The translations under genes were made by a program, and so were the position numbers. A DNA stretch of 64,000 nucleotides from positions 1,550,001-1,614,000 of the forward strand of contig JAKULF010000010.1 of the NCBI GenBank assembly GCA_022661535.1. The letters are read 5' to 3'. Below, in pieces: positions 47,829-60,687 of this stretch. Source of the stretch: Eutypa lata (Eukaryota > Ascomycota > Sordariomycetes > Xylariales > Diatrypaceae). Each line of letters opens with the position of its first letter. Positions within the stretch are counted from its first letter, which is position 1. Below the pieces are notes generated by a model. The model saw only the letters and a program-made list of their open reading frames with translations. It was not told where the DNA came from and ran no database searches.

Positions 47829-50499
47829 GCGCCGACTGGCGGTCAAGAAACCAACAGCGAAAGTTGTAAGGTGGTTGAACAATAACGATGCTTCGTCCAG
47901 CTGCGCTGCGCCGCGCCAAACCCACGCAGAAAGTCGGGCCGCCGGAATGCAATCTAAATTCGGGGGCTAACCAATGACGAGTGCGTTGGCGGGTGATCAC
48001 CGTAGCTGAAGGATGGAGGGGGCCGGACCGTCTTTTGACAACAACCAACACCGTTCGTTAGCGGCGTTGGGCTTAAAGGGGGGGTATATATGTGATTATA
48101 AAGTTCGTCCGAAGTGCTGTACTCTAAACTCTAAGCCACCTTTTGTCTGTGATACCGTAGGAGGGTGTCATAGCAGATATTTTGTGGTTTGTAGCTGGTT
48201 GATCTCAAGAAGCAACGAGATAATCAAGCAGTAATTAATAATGTCAATCTACAATGTATACGGAGATATTTAATAATAACAGTGAATTGAAGGGATGAAC
48301 TATTATTATTCCCTAAGTTGCCATGGCTTTGTAATCACCTTGTTTATTGGGGCTTCTATTTTTTCCGTTCAGATTTGCCCTATCCCTAAGCCTAACGCCA
48401 TCATATGCGGCTTACTTTTGGGCTCATAATAGCACATTGGCATTCGAGACGAAGTATAATTGGACGTCAGGTTCAATGGGATCTAGTATTGGCCTTGTTC
48501 CAATGTTCCGAGCCGAGTTTGCCGATAAGGTTCTGTGTCAGATTCAGGGGTTGGATATTCGTGGCGGACGGTCACAGGGTTCTGGAGGATAGTATCACCG
48601 CATTTGTCGCATGACTTGGAAGTTCATATCAAGGAGTTATAACAAATACTCATGCAATTAATGGACGGCGTCTCCTTGTCAGTCCATATCGTACATTGGT
48701 GGTAGATGTAACGGTGTTTGTTAATTCGCCAGGCTGTTTTTCGCCACCCACTGCTTAGCTATGTTGGAGTGTCAGGAGGCCGGAGAAGTCAAAGTCACTA
48801 GAGTGAGTACCTTGACATAGTAGCGTAGGGATATAAAACAAAAACAAGAGAAACGTAGTTTAAGTTAAGAATTGCCCACATACCAATTTTCTAGTCTAAT
48901 GCTAATAGTAGTTGTTGGTGCATTGTACTGTGTCCATCAAGTTTTAACATATTCTTCGAATTCCCAGGTATCCCATAATTAGAACACATAAGGCTCTCGG
49001 GGGCCAAGGGTAGGCTAGTGTATGGCGCGAGAATTGTCTTGCGGAGTAATCAATACGAAATGCTCCTGGTCAACAACTATGCAGGCCAGCATCTCTATCA
49101 CTATGAGTACCAACATTGCCTAACGATCAAAATGAGTTTACAGCGCAGGGGACTTCTAAGATGTCATGTGTAAGCGTTTGTGTATTGATCGAGTTAATAT
49201 CTAAAGCGGAATTACTGACAAAAGGCGCGATAGCCACTCTATTCTGTCTTACTTAATAATTGAGGGGTAATCACGAAGCCATTCCCCTTTTGAACGGAAC
49301 TCAAGAACCCATGACGCACCCAACGGCCCCAAGGGGGGATGGGCTAGATAACCAATCATCGCTATTCTCTCACGCTATTTCTAATAGACAAGAGAAGACC
49401 CCCAATCATTTGGATACAACCTTGGGAAGTAATGGCCCAACAGGATTTCCTAGAAAAGTGCGAGCAGCATAGTAAGTCCCCACTTCTGTTTCCCAGCATA
49501 GCATTTGGAGTAGGGCAGGAAGATTGATCTCTGTAGTGATGCTGTAACTCTGCTTATTGGCTTTTTACGGGATCATATTCTGCTTAAGCCATGATATTTT
49601 GCTCGGAACGGCAATAATATCAATTTATTTTCAGGCATTGTATTCTTGAAGAATACATAACACATTTTGGAATCCTACATGACATTTTAACAATAATTTA
49701 TATAGCTCTGGTAAAGACCTAAATGAGGAAACAGGGAAAGAAAGTTCACTTAGTTCGTAAGGTTGTGATGATCCCCTTACACATAGTTAGATAAAGAGAT
49801 ATGCTCTACCATCGAGCTCTTCTTGGCCCGGCTATACTATGGCACTTTATCTTGTATTGTCAATTATTACTATACACTTAGTTATACTTTAGATCGCTTA
49901 ATGAATATCAATTTTAGATATATAGACCTAAGAATTTAACACTGATCAGTACCCCTGCGTGTTATCACTCTATTATTTCGGGGATAACTGAATGCTTTAT
50001 ATCCTGACCACACATGCGTCCAATAATCTAATGATTATCAATATGACTTCAAAGAGAATCCTATGACCACCTCTTAAGATAGTAGGAGTTAGTTAGTATT
50101 CTCATTAATATCAACTAATACCTGCACATGGAAGATTTGGACCAATTTCTTGTAGAGTATAAGTAGTTACAATAAGGGTCAGCGCAAGTCAAAGGTAATT
50201 AATACCAAAATCCCTTACATATTAGCCATCATTTCGCTTGAACAACATCTATCCATCTATTTCTAGGAACATGTCTTATACCTAAGAGGGAGGCATGAAT
50301 TCAAGGATCAAGGTAGTAGTAAGTATGCAATAACAATGCATCGAAGCCTTAGATTTGGAGATGTATTAATAAGACCGCCTTGACACAAGATATTTCAGTG
50401 ATATGATATATTACAATGGCCCTTCACCACACACTTTCACATTTGTGTGGTGAGAGACTTTTGTCTTGTGGTTGTTATAACCCCCTTTTTTATACTTAA

Positions 50500-50671
50500 T
50501 ACCCACTAAAGCAAAATAGGGGTTAGGAAAGCTAGTGTGGCTGGCTAGGTGTGGCTGTGGTGGCCACCATAAGTTGACTAGGCAGCTGGTGTATATTCCA
50601 AGGTATTTAAAGGGTTCCAGATTATAGACCTTAACTCTCTGACCCCCTACTCGTATCTCAATAAGTGTAAT
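50500..50671 (-). pseudogene. Possible reverse-transcriptase relic (non-LTR type fragment)
   Basis: On the minus strand an open run reads IEIRVGGQRVKVYNLEPFKY followed by LGIYTSC. The FKYLGIY block is characteristic of the region just after the palm of LINE-like reverse transcriptases. It is flanked by stop codons within about 100 bp, so it is at best a decayed fragment. On the plus strand about 100-200 bp away (50750-50800) a Cys-rich CQGCGYCAGPTLPC could be a decayed gag-type knuckle, but in the opposite orientation. Weak support. Confidence 0.3.
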
Positions 50672-53600
50672 TGTCTACGATTGGTATTTGCCGGTCGTCT
50701 TATGTATATACTCCCCGTGACGGGGAACTACACCGAATGAACATGCATCCCGTGCCAGGGATGTGGGTACTGTGCCGGGCCGACACTCCCATGCGTTGGT
50801 TGGCTACACCTTCCGGCTGCTGTCCGGGGTAGGGCACGAACCCCAGCGCTGGAACCTGCGAACCCCAACCACATCCGAATAAAGCCGTAGTAACTCTCCC
50901 CCATACTATTCTCCACTTATGGCCCGTCCTTCATCGGTTTCGGGGATCCGTGAGGGGCGTGATGGCAGCTCCGGATGGCAGCTTCGGATTGGGCCTGTGG
51001 GGCTCGATCAAGTAAGAAGCCGAACACCTGGTAAGTCCATATCACAACCAGCGAAGCGATTGGCCTCAACCATTACTCTCTATTGGTATGGAGTAAGGGA
51101 ATTGTTAGTCTCTAAGTATTATTTTCATGCCATTCAAGCATTTGGTGGCCGTAGTTATAATACAGTTTCATTAAACCGCCTTCAATCTAAATCCTCTAAG
51201 CAAAATTTAACTAGGGCTTCTACATAACTAGAATTGAGTGATCTTGTTAGCAGTGCTAGTCGCTCTATTCATGTTATGGTAGGAGAATATTGGATGTCAA
51301 TGTCACGGTCGCTAGAACTTGGCCAGGTATTGTCAAAAGTCCTACGAAAATCTACCTTGGTACCTCAGCCTACGACAGGGGTCCAATGAATAGACGAACC
51401 TATGTAGTATTGAGAAGCAGTCTCGGCATGCATTTAACGTACCTGACTTGAATGAGAAGGAGCCTAACCGATGATAGGACATATTTCGTCATTCAAATGT
51501 ATCAGTTGAGCTAGTGTTTCTTCAAGTCCATCCATCGCCGCGAACCTTCATTGCCAAATAGTGGATACCAACCTGTAACAATAAGGCAACCAAATACCTT
51601 GCCGAGTAGGTATAGCTTTGTGATCCGGCGTACTCTAATGCCGAACTTCTCGCTGGATTAAAGTACTTACCGCTAGTTCTGTTGGGGATACTTGTACTAT
51701 GGGTCACTCTTAATATAATGATCTCGGTGAGATTCCTTGGAGAATACCTATTCGAGTAAACAACTAAGTATTCTTCTTGTTGTCGCAGCCTTATGCCATG
51801 AAACCGTGCCATTTAATTTCAAGCTGCATACTAGTCCCATTTCCGAACCAGAAGTTCAAACACGCAAAAGAGGTGGCTGGTTTTGGAGATAAACAAGGGA
51901 ATAACATTGTGGTTGCCCACGCCCTATCGCTTTTTGGATTCCGGCTTCCGAGCGTTGCATCTTTACCTAGGTAACACCTCCTCAAGAAAAGAGCAAGGAG
52001 CTTCTGTTACATTCTTTTGACGTGCATGCCCCTCCTGGAGCCTTCCTGGACCAATAGATAACGCGTCTTCTTGCTGGTGTTCAATGTACTCCTTGTGATT
52101 ATGGCCCCGTTCTTTTGGTACCTGCTATGAGACCGGGTTTTCTTTACAGCAAATATTCGTTCACCTGGATCAACACTGTTTCTTAGACATGATTAGAATG
52201 TTTAGTTGTGGACGCAATTATAGGGTTAGGGCTTTAGAGCACTGTTCTCTAGGCCTATAAAACCCATCCATCAGTTCCGACTTTCTGTGTAAGTCCCATG
52301 GAGCATAATGTGTCTCCATCATACAGCAAGTGTCTCTATTAAGGCATACGGCCACTACCTATCGTTAAGACCTCCTCGCAAAATAAACCACGCTGTCAAG
52401 GTATTGTTGTCACCATCATGAACCCCAAGCCCCTCATCCATCCGTAGTTTCATTTAGTGCCCACCGAGAGCGAATACTTACTTGTGGAAAGATTTACTCA
52501 GCCAAGCTTCTTGTGTGAAGACGAACCCTCTCGGAACATCTTTGAATACCGACTACCGCTGCTTATTCCTTCGCCTACCTAGTCTACTATGGGTTGGTTT
52601 GGATCGAGGAAGAATAAAGGTCGAGGAGGTTCTTCTTACTCTGGATTTTGCGATCCAAAACAGAATGAGGAAGGGAATGGAAGGGAACACCGAGATGAAC
52701 ACCGAGTTACTAATGGGAAAGAGCATGAGTCTAGAAAGATGATGGAGCAGGCGGAAGGAACCGTAGTGAAAAGGGAATCGAGGCCACACCTCGTCATCGA
52801 GGCAGCTCAGGTTGAACTCAGCTCTCCCGTATGAAGTGATGGATTTTCCTGCGCTCGTTCTAGAAGAATAGAGCTAGATGATTGTCTAGTCTCAGACCAA
52901 ACTGTATGGAGGTAGAATATGGTTCAGCAACTCTCATTACATATTATTGTGTCTTCGCACATTTTCTACGAATATTGACACTCGTTTACTCTTTGCACTT
53001 CCTATCTAAACTAATAAGAGATCCGTCTCTTTAATCTGCTATGACTCGATGAATTCTACTTACACACTAAAGTGCGGTAGGCAGCCTTGAGCTCACAAGC
53101 TATCTTACGACTGTCCCACGCTGAAAACTACCCTCAGCTGTAAAATGACAACTTATACACAATATTCAGGATTTAATGCTGGGAATCTAGTGGGCTCACC
53201 AGATGCGGGAGTCTAGGTTTCCCAGTTTACCATTGATGCAAATTCTTCGACCCCTGCCTGCTCGTTCCGCCCGAGTTGCAACATCGTAATCATCCTGTGC
53301 GTCACAACACGGACAAAAGCATATGTTCTACATTAAATCCCGGTTAAGCATGCTTATCACGGGCGTCTAGGTAAAACTCCGTACTTCGCGGCAGAGGTTC
53401 CGAGCGGGACGTCTTCTGCTTAAATTTTGAAGTCCCACATCAGAGCAGCTGAGATGGGTAGACGCTCATCAATACCATTCCCCAACGCTCTGGTCGCACA
53501 AGCGGTCTTCGAATTTGCCAGACTAGTTCTAGTAGGTTTGACTCTTCTCGACAAGGCATCTATCTAGTATACGTGTCTGGGGCCATTCCTGCGACCTGGC

Positions 53601-56600
53601 CCAACTTTCGAGGCTGTACAAACAGGCGGTCTACTATATAGTAGTGTATGAACTCAGGAAAATCTCGTCATTAGGCAAAGATTTCCATTGAAGGAGGCTC
53701 TGGTGTTGTTGGCACTAGCGTTAAGTCGTGCGCTGGGGTGCCTTAACATTCCCTGTCAGGAAGTAGCCAAGGGGCGTACTTACATACCTGTAATCGAATC
53801 TTAATAAAGAAAGACCCTGCCAAATATAGCAACTTATATTATACATACTAACGTTACTTGCGACAGTTTAAGTAATTTCGCGGATCTAATCCATAACCGA
53901 CGCCGTACGAGCGCATACAAAGGTCATCACATGTAAATGATGTTGTGAATCCTCCAGTAGCCATCGCTGTCAGAGACTCATACCCCATGTTTCGCGGCTC
54001 TTCTACCACTTAGCTTTCGTAAGTAGACTATCGCCAATTTCTTCGATTTACGAACAGCTACAATGTAAGTTTCCATTATAGCATCTCTCAGTTAGCTTTA
54101 CTCACTTGGCTTAGGATCAGCCGTCAAGCCGTTTCGTCTCGGACTTCGCTTGCGACGCTAAGTCTACATTTGGACAGTATCATACTAGCGTCAATATACG
54201 TGTATCAAGAGAGTGGTTATGTAGGTGAGTAACAGAACGTACAATTACCTAGGCCAATGCATTGTTCAGCTTCCTTATACCTAATATACAATATGAAATT
54301 ATATGGTGTTACAGGTATCGCCCCAGTACGTTTACCTGTCCAAATGCAGACTTGGCGATCGAAGTGAAGTCCGAGACGAACCGGCCGATCTCAAGCCAAG
54401 TCAGTACCTACCTTGTCATCGTCGCCTGTCAAGTCCTGTGCATAACCCTAGCTTGCCTAGCGATAGTACCCACTTCCCGAACTTCTAATATACATACACA
54501 CATTCCAGCCGGGCGTAGCCACTCCATAGTATAAGGATAGCATGAGCCAACGGGGGGTGAGCCGGTGATTCACAGCCAGGAATCTGCAAGGTGGATCTAC
54601 CGTAACTATGTACATGGTCGTCATATGTACATAGTAGGCAGCGTCTCATGGTTGCGTTACCGGGGAAGACGGCAAAACCCGTTCCCCCAAAGAGACGCGA
54701 CGGCGGCGTTGTAGACGTGTCTGCCAATGAGGTGGCGCCGTTCTGCAATTCTAGTCATCTAAGGGTTGCATGTCACCCGTCTCCGGATGCATTGGGACCG
54801 TGTATAGGCCCAGATCATTCCACAGCTATGGTCTCAGTAATTCAGTTGCATTCTATAAGATTATGCCTGGCATATTGGTGTTCAGTTACACAACATCGCT
54901 CAGACGACATGCTAGGTGCATGCTCGAACAAGATACATGCTCCAATACACTACACAATACACTACATATCTACGTTGTGTATATCCTCGGTGTATCCCTG
55001 GACTCCGTTGCCTATGGTACATGGTAAGAGCCTACCTCCCCTTCCAATCATCCCAGGCATGACGATACCAACTACCATGTACCACCCCCTTTCTAGCGGT
55101 CTATGTTTTTACAACCAGCCCTCAAGACCAATGAACTAGAGGTGGTAGAGGTATAACGGTGAGGCGACAATTAGGTAGTGTAGGAAGAGTGTGTATTTCT
55201 ATGACATCGATCTATGTTCTAGACTAAGCACCACTAGCTCGCCCTTTAAGTAGAATAAATATAAAACATACTCCCAATGATATCCCCAAGTTGCTTAGAA
55301 CTCATAAACGCTATGTTGATTCGTGCTAGTGGCGATTTCTAGCTCTCGTAGGTTGGGTTAAGTCGGGGTGTCCCGCTATGGGTTGATAGACCATTAGAGG
55401 CTGTCGAGTCGCTTTCGTGGATGCGGAGTGTCTCGGCGGCGTGAGTACGATGCTTTTCGTTTGAGATTGCCTGTGACCATGGTACAAGTTAGATAACTCT
55501 ACGTGGAAGGTAGACAGAAGGTGTGGCTTACTGTTTAGAGAGACAAGTACCCATTGTATCATGTGCGTGTGAGCTGGTAGCCTATACAGAAGACTTTCAA
55601 GACGTAGCTTCGGAAGAAAGAAGGTGGCGAGTAGGTCACCGAATGATGGGGATCGCGAGTAGGCTGTAACGGTAAGGAATCGGTGGCGTGGGTGTCATGG
55701 GAATGTGAAGGCAGCTCGAGGTTCTTGTAGAATACTCACGCACCCTTTATAGAGGGGGAGGGGGTCATCTCGTAGTCGCAACGTCGCAAAGTCGCCCATC
55801 CCGGTAATCGTAAACAAGCTGAAGAGCAGGTGTCTGGTCTGCCTTACCTTCTTGAGCTTGATCACGATGAAATGCATAACAACTCAGTTAAGAAGGAAAC
55901 GCCTTTAAAGTAGCAAAGTGGAGAGCTTCGCCCGTCTAAGGAAAGAAACCTGCATACAAGTCGCGCGCGATGGGAAGTAAAGAATGACGACGAATGAGAA
56001 GGGTACCTGAAGCCGCTATCATCGGGTAGTCCACAGACTTACAGATAGAATATGGAAGACAACACCGACAGACCGACAGACCGACAGACAGATAGCCGAT
56101 GCATATACCTTGACTTCAAGGTGTCCATCGCACACTGAATGAATCTCTGCGTAGATTCGGTTTGATGGTTTTTAGAGATGGCGAGTTTTTCTCATGGGCA
56201 GTTATGCAGAAGTGATTGGAAATAGAACCCCTGTATTAAAAGTCCAGTGTTGATAGACAATGATTTGCAGGGAGATAGCGCAAGGTAAATAGCGCCAAGA
56301 ACAAGGCCGGTTCTCTGCACATATTGTAACGCGAAGAGCGTTATTATCAGGCCTCATATCTTTCACCATCTCAGCTTCATTGTCTGAATTATTGTAATAA
56401 ACAATGACCTCGAAGCTCTGGTTTTCGATAATGCACCATAAGATATTCCTACTTTCAAGGTGGACGAATATATAGGAGACTAAAATGACCTGTTAGCGCA
56501 ATATCCACTAAACGCTTTAGGGGTTCACTAACCTAACCCAGGCACAGCTATTTTAAGACTTGATCGGCGTTAACCAGCCAAATCTCGAGAACCCTTCAAT

Positions 56601-59300
56601 GATTGAACGAATATCTCCGCAGCATCAGAAAAGAATATTTGATGTCGACGGATGCAAGAATACATCTGACTCGAATATATTGGTTGCGCAAGATTATCCA
56701 TGATGCGGTCGTAACTGATCTGAGCTTTGTGGGTACGACCACGCCAGAAGATGTTGCACTTTCTAGCACCATGACCTTGGCCCGAAGCTCGAAGAATGGA
56801 TGTGCCTCTGTCAGAAGTGTCATCAATCTGAGCGTAGAAGCCGGAGGGAGTCTCGTATTTCGAAGAAGTTTCGTGCTTCTTATGAAGCCAAGAAGCAGCA
56901 ATGTCCTGAGCTCACTGCGTTCAGTGCAGAGACATGTAAGATGTTATCTATCAGACGCTCCGGTTCTGATAGCAGGTCTCACAATCCTACATGAGAGGTT
57001 CCAGGAGGGAGTTATGCAAGGGTATTCCCGTGATGAGAATTCGTAGGTTTCCGGCACCATCTTCCCCGCAGCTACCCGCAGTTAGCGACTACCCCAGACT
57101 ATCAGTTGGAGAAGCAACGAGTAGCCACTCATGATCTCCTCCTGCGGAAATCCTTGTGAGCATTTCATAATTCTAGTGAGCATAAGTAGTTTAGGGACCT
57201 GACTGTTATTAGGTCCGTATATGCTATGCTTGCATGGGCTAATAATGCTAGAGAGGCCCGTTCGAGGCATAGACGACTTCTTGGCAGACCCCTTCGATTG
57301 CAATAAATGTATGCCATGAGGTACGTCGTATGCCAGCCCCTAAAACTATTTAGTCGAGTGACGGGGTGACCTCTTTAAGTAATCGTCGAATCCTTCCAAA
57401 CCTTGATAAGGGAGCCAAACCACCTGAGTTGGACGTTTCTCTTTCCTAAGAGACCAAGGCAAGTTATTGGCCACCCATTCTACACTAGAGAGAATGGAGC
57501 GGGTGTTTCCAATTAATATACAGGGTTAGTACGTGCATCATATGCCATCAGCTATGGCTTCGGTGTAACTGCGGCGATATTTCTTTTCTAACAAAATACG
57601 TGATGTTATTCATTGAATAATGGGAAGGGAGGGAGGTCGGATTAAAGTTCAAGGAGGCTCAAGTAAGGCTCCATCCAGATTTGCCTTTTACTTTTTTTTT
57701 TTTTTAAACCTCTGTCTTCAGGCAAGGCCGAGACCGCTAACAAGGCTGAGACCGCAACTGGGGTCAAGCAATGGCAGTTGTCAGCGCTGCTGCAGACCAG
57801 GTAGGCAGGCCCTGAATACTGGTGGCTTTGGTGGATACTCGGGTGATGCCCTATTCCAGAAGGATAGGCTCGGGCCACTCCTGCATACGTTGATCTATTG
57901 GGTAAATCAGGTACCTCCCTACCAACTTATAACAAATGATGTGTACATTGCATATTGCATAGTCACACTCCCACACTTGGTTGTGGGGGTTACTATAGGT
58001 GAACTACCTAGATAGATGTCATTGAGTAATTACCACCCCTAATTGCCTCAGTAGTCACGAGGACGTAGTTGAAAGAGTTCCGGGTTTGCCGGTACCGCAT
58101 AGTATTACTCTCATAATGAAAGCCATATGAATTATTACTTATACTGCTCTGTCTTACTCTGTTGCAAACCTTCGTTCCTGTTCTATGTGTGATTCTAGTA
58201 TTTCAATGGCGTCATGGGCACCCCAGAGGAACCGACAATGAATGCCAAGTACACCCCTTTCAAATGTTTTACAATGTTGAACAATATCAGTTTAGTCATA
58301 CGATCGCCCAGCATTTTTCTAACCGACGACAACTAATCATTTGATACTCCCCATGGAGTGTCGCATAAGCCGAACTTACTATGAAGCTCACGCCTTCCAC
58401 AGCCTTCCTGGGTCGCGGCCCAATATCGTTTCCAACTCCATTAGGCTGCGCAAGTGCACAGAAATGATTTTTATTAATTCGGAGGCCACATTCTCGTTGA
58501 TATCTTTTAAGAGAGGAGAGATTGGGGTATTGAAGCTGTACAAGTCACGATGCTGACACATGGCTCATCATATTCAAGTATGAATAGGAGAGCTCCCTTT
58601 CTGAGATGGCGTAGCAGGAAAGAAGTTTTCCCTTTTCATACTGTCATCATCCGTCACCTGGGTAATTAAAATAGGAACATTTCCATGTTGTCTTAAATTC
58701 GCGTCGAGGGTATTCTGCCATGAAAGGTGAAGGGTGGTCCAAGAATATTCTGAATCCCATGCAAGCCTTTGAAACCCTGGGGCCTAAATTCGATTGTGAC
58801 CTGACTCTTCACGTCTACACCATTGACAAGAGAACACGAATGCTGTTACATGCACGACTCTGGTTCAGCCTCCAACACGTAATTGCTGAAGTATATCGAT
58901 TGGTTCATCCGAAGTTGGACCCCAGGTTGACGGACCGCTCTCTTGGATCAACTAGTTATACTGTACCCTATATCAGGCTACCGTAGCCCAATTGTGCACA
59001 AGCTACTGCTCCAAGCCATTCTGATTCGGCTCCGTGTCGCTTGCTTCACACCCTTCTCGAAAACCGACCCCATCCAGAGCCTCAGTGATTGCTAAATTGG
59101 TTCCAACACTTCAAGATCAGGCAATGGAGCATCTACAGCCTTGTCCACCTTAGCTTTCAATCAATCTAGCAATTCATATGTGCACTATAATTGAGAGCTT
59201 TGAAGGCACTTTCCTGGATCTATATCTATAGTCGTGTATCTAGCTGAAGAAATGGATTTCCAGGACTCCCAACCGAAGCAGTTCCCGTTCTTTTATCACA

Positions 59301-60687
59301 ATGGATATCCCTGGTAGATCCCGGCGAGGAAACTCACTGGAGAGCGGGAGCCGGCCAAACCTGGCCGCTAGCACAGATGAAAACCCCCGGTTAGGTTCAT
59401 CTAACAGGCCTATTCCAGCACCAGGTACTTTGCCACCGCGTTTATGTACTCTCAGGGGTACATAGGACATAGTGCTGATTATATTGTGATAGCTCAGATG
59501 GAAAACAATCGGAATAATGAATTCCGTCCCCCCGGAGAAGACAGTGCCCGTGAGTGAAAGCGACCAAGTCAGCCCACCTTGCACAATCAACACTAACATT
59601 GAACAGGCGAGCATTCAGTTAGAGGCTGGCCGTCTGCCGCTGCAGCACAGAGTTCGGGCTACAATAATAGCCACCACCGAGCCTTCGACGTTCCCTGGCA
59701 TCGAGTCCTCCTCGACCAACAAACAAAGATCGAATTCCTCGAGAAGGAGTTGAAGGAAAAAGACATACAAGACGACCGCGATCCCGACCGCAAATGGAGA
59801 CTCGAGAGAACGGCGTTCGATATCGATAGCCTGTTTAGTTTTCCATACTGTAGGGCCTGGCAGGATCCTCGTGAAAACCCTCAACATGAAGAGGTGTCTC
59901 AGCAGCCGGAGGGATCGCACGGCTTAGGTGCGGCATGCAATAGCAGCCAAGCTAACAAGCAAGACGATAAAGACCAAATCCTAGAGGCACTGTTCTCCAG
60001 ACTTCTACGCTATGGTAAAGCACTACCTGTCATTGGAGACTGTAGTTCGTTTTTAGTAACTGTTCTAGGCCTAGCACTCCTTATCCTGAACAAAATATCA
60101 GGCCTACACCAGACCAGCCCTTCCGAACAACAAAACATGATCGAAACTTTGAGAAAGAATGCACCTGTGAACGGAGACTCGTGGCAGTTCCTGAAGCTGA
60201 GAGGCGATTTTGTCTCTACCCGTGCCGACAGAGCGCACGAGCCCTTCGAGTCTCTCATCCACGATGACGGACCGATCGCTGTACGTCGTACACAATACCC
60301 CCACCCTCTTTATATCATACTGCAGAGCAAGGACTGACCTCATCGATACCGCTGCAGGGAATTTTCCAATGGGCCATGAAGGACCGAGACCGTCCGCAGA
60401 ACGAAGGCGACGCGAGCACGTACTTGCTGACCGATCGCATCGAGGCCTTCGGTAGAGCGCTCGTCGGCTTGGTTTGCGGGTTCTTCCTGGTTGCGCCCAT
60501 CGCCATCCTCCTGCTCGCGCCCCTTTCCAAGGGAGTCTCCCTCGCTGTGGCTTGTGTCTTTGGAGGCCTCTTCGTCCTCGTCTTGTCCTTGCGCCGCATG
60601 AAGATGGACACCGTGATGCTTGCTTTCAGCGCGTACATGGCAGTGCTCGTGGCTTTTCTGGCAAACCAGCCGCAAGGTGGATGCTAG
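59301..60687 (+). CDS. DUF6594 fungal membrane protein, 4 exons
   Basis: Second member of the DUF6594 family in this window; the function is unknown. Exons are 59301-59424, 59607-60014, 60069-60280 and 60358-60687. The introns are 59425-59606 (GTACTT, branch CTAAC, ACAG), 60015-60068 (GTAAAG..CTAG, 54 nt) and 60281-60357 (GTACGT, branch CTGAC, CAG), and the product is 357 residues. After a short disordered N-terminus comes GWPSAAAAQSSGYNNSHHRAF. The coiled-coil-like WHRVLLDQQTKIEFLEKELK follows, then LLRYGLALLILNKISGLHQ across intron 2 and GPIAGIFQWAMKDR across intron 3. Three C-terminal helices end the protein: ALVGLVCGFFLVAPIAILLL, GVSLAVACVFGGLFVLVLSL and MLAFSAYMAVLVAFLAN. The 54-nt intron keeps the frame open if retained. 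A second donor at 59459 is also in phase. Confidence 0.82.

Larger units (their letters stand above)
47477..59300. other. Second gene desert (about 11.8 kb), no supportable gene
   Basis: No frame shows recognisable domains; the longest (163 codons, 54648-55139) is featureless. The first few hundred bases upstream of the DUF6594 gene contain a TAGG repeat at 47806-47828. A possible reverse-transcriptase relic lies around 50500-50671. Other contents are a telomere-like TAGGGTTAGGG at about 52215-52226, an ACCGACAG-type repeat near 56065-56095 and a T14 run at 57692-57705. Most of it is ordinary-complexity, AT-leaning DNA like the first desert. Confidence 0.6.

Noticed and set aside
52589..52834. 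81-codon frame starting MGWFGSRKNK
   Set aside because: Hydrophilic and somewhat protein-like, but no conserved block could be recognised and no continuing exon with family features was found.
54648..55139. 163-codon frame in the second desert
   Set aside because: The longest frame there but with no domain, no credible neighbours and an overlapping opposite frame of similar quality.
56603..57046. 147-codon frame and an overlapping Cys/Lys-rich frame
   Set aside because: Several frames are partly open in the same place; none gives a recognisable motif, and a CQKCHQ block alone is not enough to call a zinc finger.
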